NCBI GenBank assembly: GCA_002725475.1
Contig: PBPH01000042.1
Span: 1-22,976, forward strand
DNA: 22,976 bases
DNA from: Methanobacteriota archaeon
Lineage (GTDB): Archaea > Thermoplasmatota > Poseidoniia > Poseidoniales > Thalassarchaeaceae
Reading direction: 5' to 3'
Shown here: positions 1 to 12,000 of the stretch, piece by piece
Layout: the number at the start of each line of letters is the position of its first letter
Position numbering within the stretch: the stretch's first letter is position 1
Notes under the pieces: generated by a model
Databases searched by the model: none
Seen by the model: the letters and a program-made list of their open reading frames with translations, nothing else
Told to the model about the DNA's origin: nothing
Translations under genes and position numbers: made by a program

Positions 1-3000
1 AATAACCTAATGTATTGGAAGGATCTCTCTGGGGTTGGATATAACCTTAATGATCCTACTACTTACTCTGGTGGTGTTGCTCCTGCTAATACTTACGATG
101 CTAACTATGCATCTGGTAATAACCAAGATATTAACAATTGTGCAAACGTTAAGACTTATATTGATACACTAAGAGCTATTGCGACAACCGCAATGACTGC
201 TGGTAACCTTAATAACGTTAATGCTCTTTCTAGCGTTAATGATGGAACATTTGTTGATGGTGAAACAATCAGGACTACAAAGGTTGCTTATAAGGATCGC
301 TCTAGAGGATTATTCGTAACTGGAGACCAAATTAAGGGTGTAACTTCTGGAGCAGTATTTAATGCAATTGGTGCTAACTCTGGTCTTAAGTGGATATTTG
401 CAAGTGCTATTACTGGCACATTCCAAGATGGTGAATATCTCACTAATTCCACTCTAACTGCAACAAATATCACTACTAGTGTTATTGTTAAGAAGCCTGA
501 GCTTGATGGCACTAAATCTGTCTATATTCCTTCTAATGGAGTTATTACACAATCTGAAAGAGGAGACTTTGCATTTGGCACTGGAGACTTCACATTAGAA
601 GGTTGGTTCCGTCCTGCTGCTAATGTTGGCACACAGATGCTATTTGACTTCCGTCGTTTGAGTGCTGCTTCAGGACTCAACGTTAGAATGGATGCACAAG
701 AATTAAAGGTATATAACGGCACAACACAAGTTATCAATAGTGGTAACATCTTCACAACAACTGGTACTTGGTATCATATTGTGGTTGTTAGAAGCAGTAA
801 CGTTACTCAGGCATATGTAAATGGTGCTCAGGTTGGTAGTAACTTCGTTGATAATAACAATTATCTTTATTCTGCTTTATATCTTGGTTGTGACTTTAAC
901 CAAGCAACTCATTGGACTGGTCACGTAGATAACGTTGTAGTTAAGAAAGGTATTGCTGATTATACTGCTGGATTTGTACCACAGACACAAGTTGATTATA
1001 CTCAAGATAATATTGTATTTGGTTTAGATGGTGAAGGTCCATTCATTGCTTCTACTACTGAAGTATGGGCAAAGTATAGTGGACAAAATACAGCATCTAC
1101 AACTGCTAAGAAATTAGATTATGATAATCGTGCAGTTATTGCATCTGACGTTGATTTAGGTAGATTAGAGAATAGGACTTGTGCAGATATTCTTGATTTG
1201 AATGCTACTTGGATTGCTGAAGAAGCAGTCGGTAGGATGAAGAATACATTCTCTGATTTCACTATCCGTGGTGACGATCCTGGTAATAATGTATATGGTG
1301 GTACCAACCTTTGTATCAGGGATACTAAGGATTACATCCTAGGTGCACTTATTAAGGATATTAGAGAAGGTGGTAATTTCCATACTATCTTTACTGCAAG
1401 GACTTATTTAACTTCTAGTGGTAAATTAGACCATATTGCTGCTGAGATTCTTCAGTCACTTTATACTTGGAATCAGGTATTTGAGCTTTGCAACTTTGTA
1501 ATTACTACAACATCTAGTGACCTAACTGGTACCTATACTACAAAACTAAGAATTCCAAATAATTTCTCATCACCTGCATCACAAGGTGTACAAGATGAGA
1601 TTACTCAACTTGGTAATGATTTACTTAAGGTTATTGCTCCTAATGACCAGAGATTTAGAGAAGGTGGATTCCAACTTTGGAAGAACCGTGATTACATTGC
1701 TGAAGAAGCAGCTGGATATGTAGAAGCTAAGTATCAGCAGGAAATTAATGGTGTTACCTATGACTTCCTAACAATGCCTGGTGGTGGTAGGACAACATGT
1801 GAAAGAGATATTAAAGATTTCATTCTTCCTGCTGTAATGGCTGACCTAGTTACAGGTGGCACATATCAGACTCAAGCAGTTATCGATAAGTATCTTGATT
1901 CACAAGATAATATTACTAGTGTAGAGGATGAGCTTAATCCAACCTTAGATGCAATTGAGCATACTAAGATGCTTTGTATGAAGGCAGTTAATAACCTATT
2001 GTTATCTCCAGGTGTTGCTGTTGCTGAATTAGGTGTTCCTGCATGGGTACAAGAAGAGTATTATTCACCAGCATATACAACAAGAGCAGCATATAGAGAT
2101 GATACTATTGTTAAAGATACTGAAGCATATCCACAAGCAACTAGAAATGCTAATGATAGATTCTTAGATGCTGCAAGACTCATTGACCTTAATAAGTCAG
2201 TAATTGCTAGAGAAGTTGTTGCAGTAATGAATGACTTGTCTAAGTATGAGAATCTTCAAATTCCTGGTGGTCATGTTAACTGTGAAGATGATGTCCTTGA
2301 CATGATAGATGCGATGGTTCATGACCTTCGTATGGATTGTAATGAGAAGACATACGATGCAGCAGCATTATATGTTGAGACAGAAAATAATTCACTTAAG
2401 CACATTGAGACTGAGTGGGAAGCATCTATCACTGTAGTTAAGATATTGAGAGATGTCCTTACAATGACAATGCGTAATGCATTTGGTAGGGATTATATAG
2501 AAGGCACTGACCTTAATACTACTCCAGTACAATCTTATGAGCAGAATGCTAAGGAGACATTATATCAACAATGTGCTGATGCAATTGATGGAAATATTAG
2601 ATACATTGCAGAGCAAGCAGTTGCTGCTGGTTTAGTCCAATTCCCTAACCTTAATATTCCTGGAGGGTCATCAAACTGCGTCCATGACGTTACTGATATT
2701 CTCAGGTCATTAGCATTTAACCTTAAGTATGGTGGTAATAACTGGTTACAGTATTCTACTGAATTCTATACAACTTATGCTGGTAACTTAGACCACGTTA
2801 CTAATGCACCTACTGAGACTAATTGGATAATGAATAAAGCACGTGATTATGCAATTCGTGCTATGAAGGGTCAGGTAATTACTAATGCTGCTGGTCATAA
2901 TGTTGACCAGAGATTCTATAATGCTGTCCCAAGACCTACCAATTCTCTGAAAAATAGTGATGAGAATGGTATCATTACTGGTAGTGAAAATAATATCGTT

Positions 3001-6000
3001 ACTAGAAACTTTAAGTTTGGTGAGGATAAGATTTCAACAACAGATACTGGCACAGGTATCATCACCGATGAGGATGCTGTATTCCGTGTTGTAACTAAAC
3101 TTCCATCTACTCCAATTGATGCTTGTTTATTTGAAGCAGGTGGTAATACATCTGGTGTTTGGGTTGGTATTAGAGACAGTGGAACATATTTCAGACTTCG
3201 TGCTGGTAATGGTCAGAATTCATATGCTGCTGGTGCATCATATACCTCAGACACTGGTCTTGCTATGCTTGACCTACAAATTACTGGGCAATTTGCAACT
3301 TACTTCGATGATGGTGACCATGAATTAGTATGGGAGATTAAGATTGGTGGTAATCTAAGCACTGGTCCTGGTAGAATTAAACTATGGATTGATGGAGACT
3401 TCATTGACGAAGCAGTAACTCCAGGTGGCGGTAATACTGGTCTAACTGGTGGATCTGGAATCTTTGCTAATGAGCAATGGGCTGGATTCGGTGTATCAAA
3501 TGGATCTCTAGTTTCTGGCGAGGCTGCTGGCATTAATACATTTACTGTTAATGTTGGACCTGCTCCTACTATTGCATATGACGTAACCAACGCAGTGTAT
3601 GACAGTAGCACAGGTGATCTAGAATTAAATGTAGGACATCATAACCATACTCCTGGTACTTTCCTATCTCTGGTTACAAATTCATTGAATTTCACATGTG
3701 ACCAAGATAATAATGCTACAACTCATTCATATCCTAGGTCAGGAGACCCTGCAGGTAATACTTCTATAGAAGTCCTCGATGTCGGTAAGGTTGAATGGAC
3801 TGCAGAGAATGCTGTATATGATCCTGAGACAGGAACTATGACTATTACAGTTGATAGTCACGGTTTAACTGATTCTACAACTCATACTGCTACAGATGCA
3901 GCATATAATCCTGATTCTGGTGTTTTAGAAATCACCCTGAGTGGTCATTCATTTAAGACTGGTGACCAAGTAAGAATTAAGAACGGTGGATTAATATTCA
4001 CCTGTGCACAAGATAATCACGCTACTAAGCATGGATATCCAAGACAGAAAGACCCTGCTGGTAATCAGTGGTTGATTGTTGAATCTACTACCACAGAGAC
4101 ATTTAGTGTCAACGTTGGTATGACACCTAAGGTTGAATATGATGTATCTGCAGCAACATATAATCAGGAAGATGGCGAGCTTGAAATGACAATCGGTCAA
4201 CACCGTTTTGTTGGTGCTACCGTCCATACTGCAACATATGCTGAGTATACTGCTTCTACTGGTTGGTTGAAACTAACTGTACCTGGTCATAAGATTACTA
4301 AAGGTGAGCAAATTCAAATCATGGATAACTCCATGACATTTACTTGCTCAATGGATAATCATTATTCTAACCACACATATCCAAGGGCAACTGACCCATG
4401 TGTTGACAAGTGGTTAGATGTTGTTGAGACTGATATTCCTAACGGTACATTCACTGTTAATGTAGGTGCATCACCTATTGTTGGATATAATGCAACTTCT
4501 GCTAACTTTAATGCTGCTAGTGGTGACCTTATTTTAACCATTGGAGACCACACTCTCCCAGTAGGAACTCATATTAAATTAGCACAAGGGTCACTATCCT
4601 TCACATGTGATATGGATGACCATGCTAGTGTCCACAAATATCCTAGAAGTGTTGACCCAGTACATAACGAGCCTATTCCAATTAAGGCTGTTACTTCTGA
4701 TTCTGTTACTATTAACGTTGGTCCTACACCTCAGGTTCAGTATGATGTTAGCAATGCTACTTTCACACCTGCTGATGGTCTGTTGACATTAACAACAGAT
4801 AGGAAGTTTAGTTTCCGTGATTCTACCAGACATAGTATTAATACTGCATCTTATAATGGTCAGACTGGTTTGATGAGACTCAAGGTTACTGACCATGGAT
4901 TCTCCGATGGAGATTTCGTTAAATTAGATGATGGTGCTGTCACATTTACTTGTGATATGGATGCTAATGCATCTAACCATGCATATCCTCGCTCTACTGA
5001 TCCATATAGTGGTAAGTGGATGGATGTTAGAAATGCATCTAAGGATGAATTTGATGTATATGTTGGTATGACACCAGAGATACCATTTGCAGTCTCTGAT
5101 GCTACTTTCAATCCTAATACTGGTAGTATGGTATTGACTATCGGTGAGCATACCTTAGTAACTGGACAGAATGTTAAACTAACAGAAGAGTCAGTAACAT
5201 TCCAGTGTTTCTTAGATGCTTATCAAACTGACCATGCATATCCTAGAGCATCTGGATCTAACTACGTTGGTAATGGTGGTGCTGACCCATTCTATAACAA
5301 ACCAATTGCAATTGCAGCAACAACTTCTACAACTATTGAATTGAATGTTGGTGCTTCTTCAGATACTACACAACATCAGTTTGTAGCTGCTGTTGGATTA
5401 ACTCCAACTAACATTAGTCACAATCCTAATACAGGTCTTATGACTATCACTGTTGTTGATCATAAACTAAGCAATGGTGATTTCATTAAGATTGCTGATA
5501 ATGCATTGACATTTACTTGTGCAATGGATAATCATGCAACTGACCATACATATCCACGTCCTGCAGACCCTGCTTCTGGATCATGGTTGAAAGTTTCTAA
5601 CGTATCTGGTAACCAGTTTGATGTCCAAGTACTATCTGTAATTCCACAAACTAATACTACTCTTCACCTCTTTAAATCTGCTGTTGCTAACTGCATCACT
5701 AAGTCTGTTGTTAAGAGTGGTGGTGTTTACAACCATACATACGTTTCTTCTGTTGCTGACAGTCTACTTCATGCTGGAGATAGCGTTAAGATTGCACCTA
5801 ATTCATTAGTATTCCGTTGTGATGAAGATGGACAGTCAAGTGACCATAGTTATCCTAGAGCTGCAACAACAACTCATACTCCTACAGATGTATCCTACGA
5901 TCCTAATACAGGACATTTAAGATTTGAAGTTGCTGGACATGGATTCTCAAGTGGTGACTACATTAAGATTGCTGATAATTCTCTTACATTTACATGTAAG

Positions 6001-9000
6001 AAAGATGATGATGCAACTGGACATACCTATCCAAGAGCAACTGACCCTGTAAGTGGTAAGTGGGTCATGATTCATGATGTTACAACTGATAAGTTTACTA
6101 TTGAAGTATTAGATTCTATACCTTCTACAAATACCACAATCCATTCATTTGTATCTGCTGATGCAAACTGCATTACTCATAAGAAGGATCACTTCTATGA
6201 TACAAATATTCCTATTCATGGATTAGGCACAACATCACAAACTCCATCTGATATTACCTACGATCCAACTGCAGGTAAGATGAGAGTTACTGTTGCTGGT
6301 ACTTACACTGATGCTACTGCATATACACCTAGTGGAGTTACATTCTATCCTGCAACTGGTATCTTAAGAGTAACAAACTCTGGTCATTCTGTTAAGAATG
6401 GTGATATGATGCTTATTAAGGATAGCACCTTAACATTCAGATGTGATGAAGATAGTCAAGCATCTGACCATCTATATCCAAGACCATCTGACCCAGTTAG
6501 CGGTAGATGGATTAAGGCATTTAATGTAGGTAGCACAACATATGACCTACAAGTTGGTAATGTATTAGGTGAGGCTGCTATTTCTAACCAGACAACTCAT
6601 GTCTGCACAAATATTGCTGCTGGTGCCATCCTACATGCACAGGACTTTGTTAAGTTTGACGAGAATTCAATAACATTCCAGTGCACTAAGGATAATAACG
6701 CTACTGACCACACATATCCAAGAAGGTCAGACCCAACATTTAATCATTGGTTACCTGTTTCTAATGTTTCAGGTGGAGCATTTGATGTCCATGTTGGTAA
6801 GTCTGGTATTAACGATGTATACGACCATACATTTGTATCAGTTGGTGCTAATGGAATGAAGCATCAGAATGGTACAGTTATCCTAGATGTAGGTAATGGT
6901 GCTATTTCTAATCAAACAACTCATGTATTCCAGAGTGCTACTCCTAATGCATTGACTGGTGGTGGACAGTATAATCATACATTTATTCCATCAGCAGAAA
7001 CATATACACCAACTACTGCTACCTATCTACCAGCAACAGGTGTGATGACTATCACCATACCTAATCATGGATTCATGGAAGGTGAGAGTATTAAGATTGC
7101 TGATTATGGTTTAACATTCACCTGTCTACAAGATAGTAATGGTAGTGACCACTCATATCCAAGAAATACTGACCCTGTAAGTGGTAAGTGGTTGACTATT
7201 AGTAATGTAACTGATGAGACATTTGATGTCCAAGTCCTTCAGAATATTCCATCTACTAACACAACACTTCATACTTTCAAGAGAGCAGTTGCTGGATGTA
7301 TAACAAGAGCAGGTGTAGCCACTGGTGGTAATTACACTCACAAATTTGTTGCTCCTTCTCAGTTAACACCAACTAACGTTGCATATAATCCAACAACAGG
7401 TATTATGTCAATAACTGTTGCTGGTCATGGACTTAAGAATGGTAGTAGAATTAAGGTGCAAGATGGATTCGTAACATTTACTTGTGACCAAGATAGTGAC
7501 CAAACCAATCATGCTTATCCTAGGGCATCTGACCCATATAGTGATGAGTGGATGAAGGTAAGTAACGTCACTAAGGATACCTTTGACGTACAAGTCCTAT
7601 TCAACATTCCTTCTAGCAATACTACAACCCATACATTCGTATCTGCAGTACCTAATAGTATTACAGTTGCTACTCTATTCAAGGGTAATGATAGTATCAA
7701 GATTGCTGAGAATGCTCTAACATTTACTTGCTCCATGGATGGTGGTAGCACAGAGCATACCTATCCACGTGCTACTGACCCTGCATACAATAACTCACTA
7801 AGGATTATTGATGATGGTGTAACACGTCATACTCCAACTAATGCTGTTTATACTCCAGGTACAGGTAATCTAACTCTAACAGTACCTAAGCATGGATGGT
7901 CTAATGGTGATTACATCAGACTTGATGATTATGCATTGGATCTCACTTGCACAATGGATGACAATTCTGAGAATCATGCATATCCAAGAGGCACTGACCC
8001 TGTAAGTAATAAGTGGGTGCAGATTTCTAACGTTGCTACAGATACTTTTGATATCAACGTAGGCACAACCTCTGCTGTCCAGTATACACCTACTGATGCT
8101 TCTTATGACCCATATACAGGTCATGTAGAAATGAATATTGGTGCTCATCCACTTAAGGTTGGACAGAGTATTAAACTTGCTGACGGTGGTTTAACATTCC
8201 AGTGTGACTTAGATGGTAATGCAACTAACCATGCATATCCAAGGACTACTGAGGATACATTCACTCCTACTGCAGCAACCTACAGTGGTGAAACAGGATA
8301 CCTTCAATTAACCATTGAAAATCATGGTATGGATGATGGATCCTATATCAAGATTGCAGATAATGCACTTTCTGCTACTTGCACAATGGATGGCAATACA
8401 GATACTAAGACATATCCTAGGTCATCTGATCCTATTAGTGGTAAGTGGAAGAAAGTAGAAAATTCAACTGTTAATACTATTGATATTTTCGTTGGTAAAT
8501 CAGAATTCACTAGTTACGACCCTCAGAATGTAGATTACAATCCTGCTACAGGTGTAATGGTAATTACTGTTGGTCCTGACCATGGAATAGTTACTGGAGA
8601 TAGCATCTACATTAACCCACTATCCATGTGCTTTACTTGTGCACAGGATGGTCATGGTAGTGACCACTTCTATCCACGTCCTAATGGTACTGGTGGTGCT
8701 ACTTCTGATGACCCTGCATATCAAGATGCTGTTGATGTAACTGCTGTATCTGATAGCACTATTACAGTTAATGTAAACCCATCACCTACTGGAGCATCTA
8801 ATCACGCTCACATCTTTAAACCTTCTGTAGGTAAGACACCAACTGCAATTACTTACAGTCCATCTTCAGGTATCATGACTGTGACTGTTGTTGGTCATGG
8901 AATGGAGAATGGAGAGCAAATTCTATTTGAAGATAACTCTCTTATCTTTACCTGTGCCAAGGATGACCATGAGACAGAGCATGCATATCCAAGACCAACT

Positions 9001-12000
9001 GATTATGCAAGCAACAATTGGTTGACTATTTCTAATAGGACTAATGATACTTTCCAAGTTAAAGTCTTAGATAAAATACCTTCTACTAATACCTCTGTTC
9101 ATACATTTAAGTATGCTAAGAAGCAGTCAATGTTGAGAGGCACTATTAGAAAGGGTGGTTCATTCGACCATACATTTACTGCATTCTCATCTGGTGGTGT
9201 ATCTCATCTAAGAGATAGAGCACATGATATGCCTCTTGAGATTCAGAAGGTTGGTAACGCTAAGTATACTGCAACTGGTGCTACATACAATCCTGCAACT
9301 GGTATCTTACAGGTTACAATCAACAACCATCCATTCTCTAATGGAAATAGAATTAAGATTGCTGACAACTCATTGATATTCACATGTGATATGGATAGCA
9401 ATGCAACCAAGCATAGTTACCCACGTAAGGGTGTTGACCCATATGCAGGTAAGTGGTTGGAGATTAGCAATAAGCAGACAAACACATTTGATGTATTTGT
9501 AGGTAAGCAACCACGTGCTAACTACCTAGTTTCTGATGGTTCATATAATCCTGCTACAGGTGATATGACCTTAAAGATTGGTCAGCACAACTATAGAGGT
9601 GGATCACAGCATACTGTAACTGATGCTCATTACACTGCTTCCTCTGGTGTATTGAAACTAACAGTACCTTCACATGGATTTACTATTGGTGACAGAATTA
9701 AGTTAGCAGATGATTCTCTTACATTCAGATGTGAGATGGATGGTAATACTTCTAACAAGACATATCCAAGAGCAACTGATCCTAAGCGTAATAAGTGGAT
9801 GGATATTAGTAATGTTACCTATGACACCTTTGAAGTTAACGTTGGATCATCTCCAATAGTTAATCACGATGTAACTACTGCTACTTACGATCCAAATTCA
9901 GGTAATTTAGAATTGACAATTGGATCTCACACTTTAACTGTTGGTGAGAGCATTAAGATTAAGAATAATTCATTGTCCTTCACTTGTGATTTCAATGGTG
10001 ATGGTAACACTACTGTTAAGACATATCCTCGCTCCTCTGGTGCTTCAACTGGTGATGGTAAGGACTATGTTTATGATACTGCTGTTGCAATTACCGCAGT
10101 AAGTGGCACAACCATTACTGTTAATGTTAATGGTGGTCAAGGTGCTATCACAGATACTACTGCTCACAACTGGTCTGGTGGCACATCAACTGCTGCTATT
10201 CAGAGTGGTGGTAACTATCCTCACACCTTCCAGTCTGCTACTACAAATGGTTTGACTGTATCACATGAAGCAATTAAGATTGCTAAGGAATCATTAGTAT
10301 TCAAGTGTGCAAATGATTCATTTGCTTCTGAGCACAAGTATCCAAGAACAACTGACCCATACTATAACACTTCAGTACCTATTGTTTCTTCTACTGCTGA
10401 TAGCGTTACAGTGAATATTGGTATATCTTCTGACCTAACAGAGCATAGGTTTGAAAGGTCTATTAATGCATTCACACCAACTGGTGCAACATTTGTACCT
10501 GCTACTGGTGTTATGACAGTAACAATCCCAAGTCACCCATTTGCCAATGGTGATCAGGTGCAGGTTAAAGATGGTGGATTTACATTTACTTGCTTAGAAG
10601 ATAATAATCAGACTAATCATTCTTATCCAAGAGCAAGTGACCCTGCTTCACAGAATGCATGGTTAACTGTATCTAACGTATCTGGAAATAATTTTGATAT
10701 TAACGTTGGTACATCCTCTAACACTACAACTCATACATGGGTATCTTCCTTAGATGGTGCAGTTATAAGAGGAGTTGTCCAAGGTGGTGGTGCTTATGCA
10801 CATACATTTGATAGTGCAGTTGCTGATGGAATCCATTGGGAGAATTCAACAATTAGTGTCGATGTAGGTGAATCTAAAGCTAAAGGATATGGCGTTTCTG
10901 CTGCATCCTTCGTACCTGCTACAGGTCTACTTACAATGACTATAGGTAACCATCAACTTAAGACTGGTACCTATGCGAAGATTGCTGCTAATTCAATGGT
11001 ATTCCGTTGTGACCAAGATAGTCAGCAAAGTGACCACTCATATCCACGTCCTAATGGATATAATGGTGCTACAGCAGATGACCCTGCGTTTAACGATAGA
11101 GTTGAAATTACTGCTGTAACTGCTGACAGTATTACTGTTAATGTTGGTACATCTTCTAACACCACAACTCACGTATTCCAAAACGCTAATAATACTTACA
11201 CCCCATCATCTGCTGCTTACGACCCAACTACAGGTATCATGACTGTTAGTGCTCCTAAGGACACTAAGACAGTAAGTGGTGCTACCTATAACCCAACAAC
11301 AGGTGTGATGGTATTGACTATTGGTGCTCATACATTGACCACTGATGATACTATCAAACTGAAGCCAAATTCAATTACATTCAGTTGTGATTTCAATGGT
11401 GATGGTAATGTTTCTAATAAGTCATATCCTCGTGCTGAGGGTGCAGCAACCACTAGTGGTGCTGACTATGCTTATAATACTGCTCTAGCAATTAGTGCGG
11501 TAGACCAAGCAGCAGGAACAATTACTATTAACGTTAATGGTGGACAAGGTGCTGTAACAGATACTTCTGCTCATTCATTCGTTTCAGCAACTGCTAATGG
11601 AGTCCTAGTTGGCAACCACTTCCAGAATGGTGAATACGTTAAGATTGCAGACAATACATTTACCTTCACATGTGAGAAGGATAATGATACTACTAACCAT
11701 TCATATCCAAGGTCTACTGACCAAGCAAGTGGAAGATGGTTGAAGATTTCTAACTGTAATGTTGATACATTTGATGTCCAAGTATTACCATCAGTACCTT
11801 CTACTAACGTATCTAAGCATACTTTCGTATCTGTTAATGGTGCAAATGGTTTAACTAGGTCTGTAGTTACAATTGGTGGTGAGTATACACATACATTCGT
11901 AAGTGCTACTAGCAACGCTGTAACTGCTGGTGGTAACTATACTCATACATTCGCTACTGCTAAGAAGAATTCACTACACAGACAGAGTGGTAAGATTACA

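Noticed and set aside
10..12. ATG at position 10 as the true start of the giant protein
   Set aside because: The frame is open to base 1, no ribosome site can be seen, and the protein would start directly at a module fragment. A start upstream of the window is more likely.
3116..3328. Small forward reading frames in alternative frames (also near 13967, 14234, 15542, 17662, 18736, 21804 and 22635)
   Set aside because: Leu/Met-rich frame-shifted readings of the main genes. The main frames continue through them with clear domains, so they are shadows.
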